Shown here piece after piece: positions 37,207-44,998 of a stretch of 52,710 nucleotides of DNA. The notes under the pieces were generated by a model. The model made no database searches and was not told where the DNA came from. It worked only from the letters and a program-made list of their open reading frames with translations. Numbering within the stretch: the first letter of the stretch is position 1; every line of letters begins with the position of its first letter. The DNA comes from an uncultured Roseburia sp. (GTDB taxonomy: Bacteria; Bacillota; Clostridia; Lachnospirales; Lachnospiraceae). The stretch lies in contig CANPGM010000024.1 of NCBI GenBank assembly GCA_947573605.1, forward strand, positions 1 to 52,710, in the 5' to 3' direction. Both the position numbers and the translations under genes were made by a program.

Positions 37207-37965
37207 ATGAAGGTAATATTTGTGCATCACAGTTGTTTTGTGGTGGAAGTGGACGAAAAGGTTTTGGTTTTTGACTGGTTTGCAGGCGACCGGATAGACG
37301 GAATGATTTTTCACGGAGAAATTCCGACGTATGAACCGGATACACCCTTGTATGTGTTTGCCAGCCATAAACACAGAGATCATTTTGATATGGACGTGTT
37401 GAAGTGGGCCGATTATTATACGAATATTCACTATATTTTTTCAAAAGACTGTAAAATGAGTCCGAATTTTTTAAAAAAGCACGGATTTTCAACGGACATA
37501 AGGGAAAAAATTCTCTATGTGGGTCCGATGGAAAAGCATAGTATAGACGGGAACGTGCATATCGAAACGCTGCGTTCCACGGACGCCGGCGTCGCCTTTT
37601 ACGTTGAGACCAACGGCGCATCGTTTTTTCATGCCGGAGATTTGGGCGACTGGAGGATGCAGGGTGCCGGAGACCTGATAAACGGTAAAATGCGGCGGGA
37701 ATATACGGCCCAGATTCGTAAGATGGAACATAAAAATATTAATCTGGCATTTGTGCCGATGGACCCGAGACTTTTAGACAATCAATTTCTCGGATTTGAC
37801 TATTTTTTGGAGCATACCGGAGCCGAATACGTTTTTCCGATGCATATGTGGCAGGATTATTCCGGAATTCGGGTTTATTTAAGGTGTCAGATGAACCAGC
37901 GTATCGCGGACCGCGTCGTGGAGATCTCGCATGAAAATCAGGTGTTCGAAATCGGGGAGGCTTGA
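37207..37965 (+). CDS. Metallo-beta-lactamase-fold hydrolase (UlaG-like)
   Basis: A 252-residue protein of the metallo-beta-lactamase fold. The first histidine is in VHHSCFVVE, and the metal motif SHKHRDHFD (residues 53-61) gives H54, H56, D58 and H59. A later ligand is in FHAGDLGDW, and PMHMWQD comes near the end. The arrangement resembles the UlaG/YqjP sub-group of small hydrolases; the substrate cannot be told from sequence. The stop codon overlaps the -35 element of the next promoter. Its position after punA might hint at nucleotide or sugar-phosphate metabolism. Confidence 0.88.
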   Translation: MKVIFVHHSCFVVEVDEKVLVFDWFAGDRIDGMIFHGEIPTYEPDTPLYVFASHKHRDHFDMDVLKWADYYTNIHYIFSKDCKMSPNFLKKHGFSTDIREKILYVGPMEKHSIDGNVHIETLRSTDAGVAFYVETNGASFFHAGDLGDWRMQGAGDLINGKMRREYTAQIRKMEHKNINLAFVPMDPRLLDNQFLGFDYFLEHTGAEYVFPMHMWQDYSGIRVYLRCQMNQRIADRVVEISHENQVFEIGEA

Positions 37966-37991
37966 CGTTTTTAAAGTTTTTGAGCTATAAT
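37962..37991 (+). promoter_or_regulatory. Strong sigma-A promoter before the small membrane gene and alaS
   Basis: TTGACG (37962-37967), an 18-base spacer and TATAAT (37986-37991). The start is near 37998. Confidence 0.85.
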
Positions 37992-38040
37992 AAATCAATT
38001 GCGGGAGTACACCGCTTCATAAGGAAAGGCAGGGAGAGAA

Positions 38041-38172
38041 ATGGAATTTTTATCTTCGTTTTTACAGTATTTTATTACGTTAGTTGTTCTGGCCGTGATT
38101 GCGGGGCTTGGCGTATTTACAGGTAAAAAGTTAAGACAGCGCAAAGACGCAAAGGCACAGAATGAGGTGTAA
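38041..38172 (+). CDS. 43-residue single-pass membrane peptide upstream of alaS
   Basis: A short ORF, easily missed. It starts MEFLSSFLQYF, has a hydrophobic segment ITLVVLAVIAGLGVF, and ends in a basic, charged tail (GKKLRQRKDAKAQNEV). AGGCAGGGAGAG precedes the ATG, and it sits directly behind a near-consensus promoter and 27 bases before alaS. No known function. The membrane-then-basic topology and the good translation signals support a real small protein rather than a leader peptide, since alanine codons are not clustered. Confidence 0.68.
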   Translation: MEFLSSFLQYFITLVVLAVIAGLGVFTGKKLRQRKDAKAQNEV

Positions 38173-38199
38173 CAGATAGGGTTTGGAGGAACGTAAGTT

Positions 38200-40857
38200 G
38201 TGAAAAAGTTTGTTGGAGAAAATGAATTGCGCAGAATGTACCTTTCTTTTTTTGAAAGCAAGGGACATTTAAAAATGAACAGTTTTTCGCTGGTACCGCA
38301 TAACGATAACAGTCTTCTTTTGATCAATGCGGGTATGGCGCCGTTAAAGCCGTATTTTACCGGTCAGGAGATTCCTCCCCGGAAAAGGGTGACGACCTGC
38401 CAGAAATGTATCCGCACCGGCGATATCGACAATGTCGGCAAAACGGCAAGGCATCTGACTTTTTTTGAAATGCTCGGTAATTTTTCGTTCGGGGATTATT
38501 TTAAACACGAGGCGATCGCCTGGTCGTGGGAATTTTTAACGGAAGTTTTGGGGTTGGAACCGGAGCGCCTTTATCCGTCCGTATACGGAGAGGATGAAGA
38601 GGCGTTTACGATCTGGAATCAGGAGGTCGGCGTTCCGGCGGAGAAAATCACCAGATTTTACCGCGATCCTAAGACCGGAGAATGCGACAACTTCTGGGAG
38701 CATGGCGCGGGTCCGTGCGGTCCGTGTTCCGAGATTTATTACGACCGGGGGGAAAAATACGGCTGCGGAAAACCGGACTGTAAGGTCGGCTGTGACTGCG
38801 ACCGCTTTATGGAAGTTTGGAATAACGTATTTACACAGTTTAACGGAGACGGCAAAGGCGGCTACGAAGAGCTGGAGCAGAAAAATATCGACACCGGAAT
38901 GGGCTTGGAGCGTCTTGCTGTCGTAATGCAGGACGTTGATTCCGTATTCGACATCGACACCATGAAAGCAATCCGCGACAAAGTGTGTGAACTTTCGGGG
39001 AAGACCTATCAGGCCGATGCTGCAGACGACGTGTCGATTCGTCTGATCACGGATCATATACGTTCTTCTACATTTATGGTGTCCGACGGTATTATGCCGT
39101 CGAATGAGGGACGCGGCTATGTGCTTCGGCGTATTATCCGCCGCGCGGCGCGGCACGGCAGGATGCTTGGCATAGAAGGAACGTTTCTTGCGGCGCTTGC
39201 CGGGACAGTAATCAAAGAGAGTAAGGACGGCTATCCCGAGCTGGAGGAAAAGAAAGATTTTATTTTAAAAGTTCTGACGCAGGAAGAAGAAAAATTTGCG
39301 CGAACGATTGATCAGGGACTAGCTATATTAGAAGAAATGGAAGCGCAGCTTATCGCAAAGCAGGAGAAGGTTTTATCCGGACAGGACGTGTTTAAGCTTT
39401 ACGATACTTATGGTTTCCCGGTAGATCTGACGCGGGAGATTTTAGAGGAAAAAGGATTTCTGGTCGATGAGGCAGGGTTTAAAGAAGCGATGGAAGTGCA
39501 GCGGACTACTGCCCGTAAAGCCCGTAAAACGACAAACTATATGGGGGCGGACGTTACGGTTTACGAGTCGATCGATCCGGCGGTCACAACGGAATTTATC
39601 GGTTATGACAGGCTTTCCGCAGTCTCCGAAGTTAGCGTTTTGACGACGGAAACGGAGCTTGTGGAGGCGCTTTCGGACGGGGAGATCGGAACTGTTATTA
39701 CGAAACAGACGCCGTTTTATGCGACGATGGGCGGACAGCAGGGGGATAAGGGCGTGATAAAAACCTCCTCCGGTGAATTTACGGTAGAAGATACGATAAA
39801 ATTGTCCGGCGGGAAGGTCGGCCACATCGGAAAAATGACAGGCGGTATGATAAAGACCGGAGATGAAGCCGTACTGACGGTAGACGCGGATTTAAGAGCA
39901 AAGACCTGTAAAAATCACTCTGCAACGCATCTGCTTCAAAAGGCGCTGCGCGATGTGCTTGGTACGCATGTCGAGCAGGCGGGGTCTTATCAGGACGGCG
40001 AACGCACGCGGTTTGACTTCAGTCATTTTGCGGCAATGACGCCGGAAGAAATCGCCAGAGCAGAAGCGATTGTAAATGAAAAAATTGCCGAGAGTATCCC
40101 GGTGCAGACAGATATTATGTCTGTAGAAGAAGCAAAAAAATCGGGCGCTACCGCGCTGTTTGGGGAAAAATACGGCGATACGGTACGCGTCGTATCAATG
40201 GGAGATTTTTCAAAAGAACTCTGCGGCGGTACGCATGTGGGAAATACCGCGGATATTACAGCGTTTAAGATCCTTTCCGAGAACGGAGTCGCCGCAGGCG
40301 TGCGCCGTATTGAAGCGCTGACCGGCGAAAACGTATTCGCATATTATCGCAAGGTGGAGAAGGAACTGGAAGAGGCGGCGAAAGCGGCAAAGACCACTCC
40401 TGCTTCACTGGTAGAAAAAATAGAACATATGATGGCGGAAATCAAAACGCTTTCTTCCGAAAACGAATCGTTAAAGAGTAAAGCCGCGAAAGAGGCGCTC
40501 GGCGATGTGATGGACCGCGTGGAAGAGGTAAAAGGCGTAAAAATGCTGGCGACAGCCGTTGACAATGTGGATATGAACGGGCTGCGCGATTTGGGCGATC
40601 AATTAAAAGACAAGCTGGGCGAGGGCGTGATCGTACTTGCTTCCGCATCGGGCGGCAGAGTAAATCTGGTGGCAATGGCAACGGAAGAGGCAGTAAAAAA
40701 AGGAGCGCACGCCGGTAATCTGATTAAAGCCATCGCGGCAAAGGTCGGCGGCGGCGGCGGCGGACGTCCGAATATGGCTCAGGCAGGCGGAAAGAATCCG
40801 GCGGGAATACCGGACGCCATAGCAGAAGTAAGGTCTGCATTGGAAAGTCAATTGTAA
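38200..40857 (+). CDS. alaS: Alanyl-tRNA synthetase
   Basis: An 885-residue class II synthetase. The catalytic domain starts at LRRMYLSFFESKGHLK, with FFEMLGNFSFGDYFK and a zinc-type CGKPDCKVGCDC insertion. The editing domain holds the metal site NHSATHLL (H573, H577) and CGGTHVGNT (C675, H679), and the C-terminal C-Ala domain includes GGRPNMAQAGGKNP. Length is normal. The start is GTG 38200 with TTGGAGGA nine bases upstream. The leader between the promoter and this gene carries the small membrane ORF and no T-box. Confidence 0.96.
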   Translation: MKKFVGENELRRMYLSFFESKGHLKMNSFSLVPHNDNSLLLINAGMAPLKPYFTGQEIPPRKRVTTCQKCIRTGDIDNVGKTARHLTFFEMLGNFSFGDYFKHEAIAWSWEFLTEVLGLEPERLYPSVYGEDEEAFTIWNQEVGVPAEKITRFYRDPKTGECDNFWEHGAGPCGPCSEIYYDRGEKYGCGKPDCKVGCDCDRFMEVWNNVFTQFNGDGKGGYEELEQKNIDTGMGLERLAVVMQDVDSVFDIDTMKAIRDKVCELSGKTYQADAADDVSIRLITDHIRSSTFMVSDGIMPSNEGRGYVLRRIIRRAARHGRMLGIEGTFLAALAGTVIKESKDGYPELEEKKDFILKVLTQEEEKFARTIDQGLAILEEMEAQLIAKQEKVLSGQDVFKLYDTYGFPVDLTREILEEKGFLVDEAGFKEAMEVQRTTARKARKTTNYMGADVTVYESIDPAVTTEFIGYDRLSAVSEVSVLTTETELVEALSDGEIGTVITKQTPFYATMGGQQGDKGVIKTSSGEFTVEDTIKLSGGKVGHIGKMTGGMIKTGDEAVLTVDADLRAKTCKNHSATHLLQKALRDVLGTHVEQAGSYQDGERTRFDFSHFAAMTPEEIARAEAIVNEKIAESIPVQTDIMSVEEAKKSGATALFGEKYGDTVRVVSMGDFSKELCGGTHVGNTADITAFKILSENGVAAGVRRIEALTGENVFAYYRKVEKELEEAAKAAKTTPASLVEKIEHMMAEIKTLSSENESLKSKAAKEALGDVMDRVEEVKGVKMLATAVDNVDMNGLRDLGDQLKDKLGEGVIVLASASGGRVNLVAMATEEAVKKGAHAGNLIKAIAAKVGGGGGGRPNMAQAGGKNPAGIPDAIAEVRSALESQL

Positions 40858-40891
40858 GTTGTCTGAATATTTCCATTTTGTAGAAAAGTAG

Positions 40892-40919
40892 TTGACGTAG
40901 GAAAAAAATGTGCTATAAT
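40892..40919 (+). promoter_or_regulatory. Promoter of rpsU
   Basis: TTGACG (40892-40897), a 16-base spacer and TATAAT (40914-40919) with an extended TGC before the -10. It is a strong promoter, as expected for a ribosomal protein. Confidence 0.85.
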
Positions 40920-40994
40920 CTTTTTTAGTGCAATGAAATTACCTTACAGTTGATATGCACAATATGCAGCTGGAGGGAGGTTAGGTGTGAGATA

Positions 40995-41171
40995 ATGTCC
41001 AGTGTAATCGTAAAAGAAAACGAGACTTTAGATAGCGCTTTACGCAGATTTAAGAGAAACTGTGCAAAAGCTGGTATCCAGCAGGAGATTCGTAAAAGAG
41101 AACATTACGAAAAGCCAAGCGTAAGACGTAAGAAAAAATCTGAAGCGGCAAGAAAAAGAAAATATAATTAA
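40995..41171 (+). CDS. rpsU: 30S ribosomal protein S21
   Basis: A 58-residue S21 with the standard start [20 protein letters not shown], the [16 protein letters not shown] middle and the basic [12 protein letters not shown] tail. ATG 40995 is chosen. A GGAGGGAGG run ends 13 bases before it, a long spacing, and a closer GTGAGA may help initiation. It stands alone with its own promoter and terminator. Confidence 0.96.
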   Translation: MSSVIVKENETLDSALRRFKRNCAKAGIQQEIRKREHYEKPSVRRKKKSEAARKRKYN

Positions 41172-41178
41172 AGCACGG

Positions 41179-41210
41179 GAAGCTGTCGCAGAAGCGGCAG
41201 CTTCTTTGTC
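41179..41210 (+). terminator. Terminator after rpsU
   Basis: GAAGCTGTCGC (41179-41189) pairs with GCGGCAGCTTC (41194-41204) around AGAA, with one G-U pair. The T tail is short (TTTGTCTGT). Confidence 0.7.
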
Positions 41211-41260
41211 TGTCTGAAAGAATGTGTATGTGAAAGCGTCAGCTTATAGGAAAAAAGTAC

Positions 41261-41289
41261 TTGCATTCTATATCGTTGTCCTACATAAT
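41261..41289 (+). promoter_or_regulatory. Promoter of the CheC-like gene
   Basis: TTGCAT (41261-41266), a 17-base spacer and CATAAT (41284-41289). The start is near 41296, with GGAGGGGAAG before the ATG. Confidence 0.6.
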
Positions 41290-41330
41290 AAAAGTGGAGA
41301 TGATATGATCTAGGAAAAACGGAGGGGAAG

Positions 41331-41981
41331 ATGACGACTTTAAAAGAAAAGATCAGGAGTTTATTAGACAGCAGCAGACCTGATACGGAGAGACTTTCAA
41401 TCGCAGAGACAGACGCTCTGGGAGAACTCGCAAACATCAGTATGGGAACATCCGCAACTTCGCTGGCTCAGCTTGTAAACCGCAAAGTTGAGATATCAAC
41501 GCCGTGCGTGTCGTTCGCGAGATGGGACGATATCTGTGAACTTTATGACGCGCCGTGCGTATTGGTACAGATTGCGTTTACGCAGGGACTAAAGGGGAAT
41601 AATGTCTTAATTTTAAAGGAAAAAGACGCAAAAGTAATTACGGATTTGATGATGGGCGGAGACGGGACAAATACACAGGCGGAAGTTACCGAACTGCATT
41701 TAAGCGCAATCAGCGAAGCAATGAATCAGATGATCGGTTCCGCAGCGACGTCGCTGGCGTCCATGACAGGAAGGACCATAGACATCAGTTTTCCGAATTC
41801 AAAGCTATTAAACCTGAAAGAAACAAAAGAACATGAATTTATTGAGGAATTTTTGCAGCGGGAATTTGCAAAAGTGATGTTTAATTTTAAAATCGATCAG
41901 CTCGTAGACAGTGAAATGATGCATCTTTATCAAAGTTCCTTTGCCAGAGATCTGTTTAAAATGATTGCGGAAAACCATTAA
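41331..41981 (+). CDS. Stand-alone CheC/FliY-type CheY-P phosphatase
   Basis: A 216-residue protein of the CheC/CheX/FliY phosphatase family, which removes phosphate from the chemotaxis response regulator CheY. Both active-site motifs of the form D/S-x3-E-x2-N are intact: DALGELAN (about residues 28-35) and SAISEAMN (about 127-134). It resembles the N-terminal part of FliY without the C-terminal FliN/SpoA motor domain, so it is better called CheC-like than FliY. No chemotaxis or flagellar gene is adjacent, and it has its own promoter. It may adjust signalling for a cheY elsewhere or a different receiver protein. Confidence 0.85.
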   Translation: MTTLKEKIRSLLDSSRPDTERLSIAETDALGELANISMGTSATSLAQLVNRKVEISTPCVSFARWDDICELYDAPCVLVQIAFTQGLKGNNVLILKEKDAKVITDLMMGGDGTNTQAEVTELHLSAISEAMNQMIGSAATSLASMTGRTIDISFPNSKLLNLKETKEHEFIEEFLQREFAKVMFNFKIDQLVDSEMMHLYQSSFARDLFKMIAENH

Positions 41982-42006
41982 AAGAGGAAAAATAAGAATT
42001 GTTTTA

Positions 42007-42035
42007 TTGACAGCCGTATTGCGGTGTGTTAAACT
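42007..42035 (+). promoter_or_regulatory. Strong promoter of the structured RNA
   Basis: A perfect TTGACA (42007-42012), a 17-base spacer and TAAACT (42030-42035) put transcription start near 42042. No ORF with a ribosome site follows before the terminator at 42412. Confidence 0.8.
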
Positions 42036-42041
42036 TCAAAT

Positions 42042-42446
42042 CGTATGAAAAACTAAATATCATTTTTTCATGCAAATGTACGGCCACTCCTGATAGGAAA
42101 AGAGATCAGGCAGGCAGCCTAACGGACAGGCGGGTCGGTTGCCGGTGCGGGAGAAGCCCGCGTTATTGATTGAGTTAGAAGCTCAAATTTTATAAGTTGA
42201 TTACTTTATAATAATCAGTGCGAATGCATATCATCTTGTGAAACGGTCAATAAGAGTGACAGTATATTTGCAGTTACTTAAGGATTTTCGGATAGTTTGC
42301 TAAGGAATTGCCCGAAGGGGAGAAGTAACAGAGGATTTCTGAAAATGATATCGGTTTATCGATTTATACAGAAAAGCATACTATCCAATTTGATATTTCA
42401 TAGACGTTTTAGCAGGTGATTGCGGATTGCGGTCGCCTGCTTTTTT
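42042..42446 (+). ncRNA. Candidate structured non-coding RNA or long leader, about 400 nt
   Basis: A gene-free stretch bounded by a near-consensus promoter and an intrinsic terminator, with many helices readable by eye. These are CCTGAT/ATCAGG (42089-42110), GGCA[GCCT..AGGC]..TGCC nested at 42113-42143, GCGGG/CCCGC (42147-42161), TTGAG/CTCAA (42170-42186), AGTGAC/GTTACT (42255-42278), and a ten-of-eleven pair long-range stem GGATAGTTTGC (42290-42300) with GCATACTATCC (42376-42386) that encloses TTTCTG/CAGAAA (42336-42374). Purine-rich single-stranded segments such as GGGAGAAG and GAAGGGGAGAAG look like conserved tertiary elements. I cannot match it to a named class; a raiA-type RNA is one candidate to test. 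It may be free-standing or the leader of speA. Confidence 0.65.
42412..42446 (+). terminator. Terminator ending the structured RNA
   Basis: GCAGGTGA (42412-42419) pairs with TCGCCTGC (42433-42440), one G-U pair, followed by six T's. It lies 120 bases before speA, so speA needs read-through or another promoter. Confidence 0.85.
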
Positions 42447-42459
42447 ACCTTATAGGATT

Positions 42460-42525
42460 CGGGTGTCAAAAGGCCGGTATTAGGCTGTTGGCTGGCAAAA
42501 CGAAAAGACAGCCTTTTGACACCCG
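42460..42525 (+). repeat. 15-bp perfect inverted repeat before speA with a competing pairing
   Basis: CGGGTGTCAAAAGGC (42460-42474) is the exact reverse complement of GCCTTTTGACACCCG (42511-42525). Inside the loop AGGCTGT (42482-42488) can instead pair with ACAGCCT (42508-42514), which uses part of the same arm. The two structures exclude each other, as in an attenuator or switch. It lies 41 bases before the speA start. It could also be a DNA operator. Confidence 0.7.
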
Positions 42526-42566
42526 CATGGGGAAAACCTTCCCTGCCGCTTATCGTACGGAGGTTT

Positions 42567-44018
42567 ATGTTGAACAGAGATAACCAGAAACGCGCCCCGA
42601 TTTATGAGGCGCTGGAAAAATTCAGAGGCCGGCGCGTGGTTCCGTTTGACGTACCGGGGCATAAAAGAGGCAGGGGAAATCCCGAACTTGTAGAGTTGCT
42701 TGGAGAGAAATGCGTCGGAATCGATGTCAATTCGATGAAGCCGCTTGACAATTTATGCCATCCGGTATCCGTAATCAGAGAGGCAGAAAACCTTACGGCC
42801 GAAGCGTTTGGTGCAGAAAATGCGTTTTTAATGGTCGGAGGCACTACTTCCGCCGTGCAGAGTATGATTTTATCTGTCTGTAAACGTGGAGATAAGATCA
42901 TTATGCCGCGGAATGTGCATAAAAGCGCGATTAATGCGCTCGTTATCTGCGGTGCAATTCCGGTTTACGTCAACCCGGAAGTGAATTCCATGCTTGGGAT
43001 ATCGCTTGGAATGGAGGTTTCCTACGTGGAACAGGCGATTCGGGAAAATCCCGATGCGGTGGCGGTTCTGGTGAATAATCCGACCTATTACGGGATTTGT
43101 TCGGATATACGCTCGATTGTCAGGCTGGCGCACGAGAACGGAATGCAGGTGCTGGCGGATGAAGCGCATGGAACGCACCTTTATTTCGGAAAAGATCTTC
43201 CGATTTCCGCAATGGCGGCCGGAGCTGATTTTGCGGCGATTTCCATGCACAAATCGGGCGGAAGCCTGACGCAGAGTTCGATTCTGCTGACCAATAAGGG
43301 CGTAAACGCAGATTACGTCAGACAGATTATTAATCTGACGCAGACGACGAGTGCCTCATATCTGCTGCTTTCGAGTCTGGATATCTCAAGGAGGAACCTT
43401 GCGCTCCGCGGTGAAGAATCGTTTGCAAAGGTTTCCATGATGGCAGAATACGCAAGGAATGAAATCAACCGGATCGGCGGATATTATGCCTATGGCAAGG
43501 ACTTAATCAACCATACCAGTATCTTTGACTTTGATGTAACAAAGCTTTCCGTCTATACGCTTGGAATCGGGCTGGCCGGAATCGAGGTCTATGATCTTTT
43601 GCGCGACGAATACGATATCCAGATAGAATTTGGCGATATCTGTAATATACTGGCATATATCTCTATCGGAGACCGGACGCAGGATATTGAACGTCTGGTC
43701 GGCGCGCTGGCCGATATTGCCAGGCTTTATAAAAAAGACAAAGCGGGACTGCTGTCCGGCGAATATATTGCGCCCCTGGTTGTAAAATCGCCGCAGGAGG
43801 CGTTTTATGCGAAAAAACGCTCCCTGCCGATCAGAGATGCAAAGAACTGTATTTCCGGCGAATTTGTAATGTGCTATCCGCCGGGGATTCCGATTCTGGC
43901 TCCGGGAGAAATGATTACGGAGGAAATTATTGAATATATTATCTATGCGAAAGAAAAGGGCTGTTCGATGCAGGGGACGGAAGACCAGAAAGTCGAGCGG
44001 CTGATGGTTTTAACGTGA
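42567..44018 (+). CDS. speA: Arginine decarboxylase (Orn/Lys/Arg decarboxylase, fold type I)
   Basis: A 483-residue PLP enzyme of the Orn/Lys/Arg decarboxylase group, Bacillus SpeA type. It opens APIYEALEKFRGRRVVPFDVPGHKRGRG. The PLP lysine is K229 in SMHKSGGSLTQSS, with ADEAHGTHLYF just before it. Substrate choice among arginine, ornithine and lysine cannot be read directly, but the downstream agmatine deiminase and N-carbamoylputrescine amidase make arginine the clear choice, giving agmatine. ATG 42567 has GGAGG three bases upstream, rather close; the frame is open back to 42516 inside the inverted repeat. It heads a six-gene polyamine operon. Confidence 0.93.
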   Translation: MLNRDNQKRAPIYEALEKFRGRRVVPFDVPGHKRGRGNPELVELLGEKCVGIDVNSMKPLDNLCHPVSVIREAENLTAEAFGAENAFLMVGGTTSAVQSMILSVCKRGDKIIMPRNVHKSAINALVICGAIPVYVNPEVNSMLGISLGMEVSYVEQAIRENPDAVAVLVNNPTYYGICSDIRSIVRLAHENGMQVLADEAHGTHLYFGKDLPISAMAAGADFAAISMHKSGGSLTQSSILLTNKGVNADYVRQIINLTQTTSASYLLLSSLDISRRNLALRGEESFAKVSMMAEYARNEINRIGGYYAYGKDLINHTSIFDFDVTKLSVYTLGIGLAGIEVYDLLRDEYDIQIEFGDICNILAYISIGDRTQDIERLVGALADIARLYKKDKAGLLSGEYIAPLVVKSPQEAFYAKKRSLPIRDAKNCISGEFVMCYPPGIPILAPGEMITEEIIEYIIYAKEKGCSMQGTEDQKVERLMVLT

Positions 44019-44048
44019 GAAGAATTTCTAACGCCCGCAGCGGAGGCT

Positions 44049-44100
44049 GCTTCGCGAAGAGATGCTAAGTCTCACATCTGGATGTGAGATTTCGCGAAGC
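44049..44100 (+). repeat. Long two-tier hairpin between speA and speE
   Basis: GCTTCGCGAA (44049-44058) pairs with TTCGCGAAGC (44091-44100). An inner stem CTCACATC (44071-44078) pairs with GATGTGAG (44081-44088). There is no U tail, so it is more likely an RNA stability or processing element than a terminator. Confidence 0.7.
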
Positions 44101-44140
44101 GGAATCGGGAAGGTTAGCGTGAAGGGAAAGGCGGATTGCT

Positions 44141-44998
44141 ATGGAAATGTGGTTTGAAGAATTTCATACGCCGAATGTAAAGCTTTCAATGCGGATTGAA
44201 AAGCAGCTTTTCAGCGGAAACAGCGACTGTCAGAGGATAGATGTGATGGAATCCGTAGAGTTCGGAAAGTTTCTGGCATTGGACGGAGAAATTCTATTTT
44301 CTGAGAAGGATGAATTTATTTATGACGAAATGGTAACGCATGTTCCGATGGCGGTTCATCCGAAAGTGCAGAACGTATTGATCATCGGCGGCGGCGACGG
44401 AGGCGTGGCGAAGGAGCTGACGCAGTATGAATGCATTGAAAAAATAGATGTGGTAGAGCCGGACGAAATGCTTGTCGAAGTCTGTAAGGAGCATTTTCCG
44501 GAGCTTACCGAAGGTCTTTCCGATAAACGCGTCAATGTCTATTATCAGGACGGGCTGCGTTTTCTTCGGAATAAAACCGAAGAATACGATTTGATTATCA
44601 ACGATGCGACCGATCCGTTCGGCCATACGGAAGGACTTTTTACCAAAGAGTTTTACGGGAGCTGTTATCAGGCGCTCTGCGGCGACGGTATTATGGTTTA
44701 TCAGCACGGCAGTCCTTTTTACAGTGGCGACCAGTCGGAGTGTGTGAAGATGCATCGAAAGGCGTATCGTTCGTTTCCGGTCAGCCGCGTCTATCAGGCG
44801 CATATTCCGACCTGTTCGTCGGGCTATTGGCTGTTCGGATTCGCATCGAAGAAATATCATCCCGTGGACGACTTTAAGCCGCGGGAATGGAAGAAGCTGA
44901 AAATTAAGACAAGGTATTATACCACGAATTTACATCGCGGAGCGTTTATGCTTCCGAAATACGTGGAGGAAATGCTGGAAAGCGAGGAAAATAAATGA
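44141..44998 (+). CDS. speE: Spermidine synthase family protein (SpeE)
   Basis: A 285-residue polyamine aminopropyltransferase-family protein. It starts WFEEFHTPNVKLSMRIEKQLF, with the nucleoside-binding loop IIGGGDGGVAKE (GGGDGG at residues 83-88), VVEPDEM and the catalytic NDATDPFGHTEGLF (155-167). Classical SpeE transfers an aminopropyl group from decarboxylated AdoMet to putrescine. Many SpeE proteins read D-P-x-G-P-A here; the G-H-T version is a visible difference. No AdoMet decarboxylase (speD) is in the window, and the next two genes encode an alternative spermidine route, so donor and product deserve caution. It overlaps the next gene by four bases (ATGA). Confidence 0.92.
   Translation: MEMWFEEFHTPNVKLSMRIEKQLFSGNSDCQRIDVMESVEFGKFLALDGEILFSEKDEFIYDEMVTHVPMAVHPKVQNVLIIGGGDGGVAKELTQYECIEKIDVVEPDEMLVEVCKEHFPELTEGLSDKRVNVYYQDGLRFLRNKTEEYDLIINDATDPFGHTEGLFTKEFYGSCYQALCGDGIMVYQHGSPFYSGDQSECVKMHRKAYRSFPVSRVYQAHIPTCSSGYWLFGFASKKYHPVDDFKPREWKKLKIKTRYYTTNLHRGAFMLPKYVEEMLESEENK

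Noticed and set aside
42110-42170. Possible cobalamin or c-di-GMP riboswitch, because of the GC-rich loops with GGTGCGGGAGAAGCCCGC.
   Set aside because: The conserved B12 box (GCCACTG) and the c-di-GMP core are absent, and the downstream genes are not related to those ligands.
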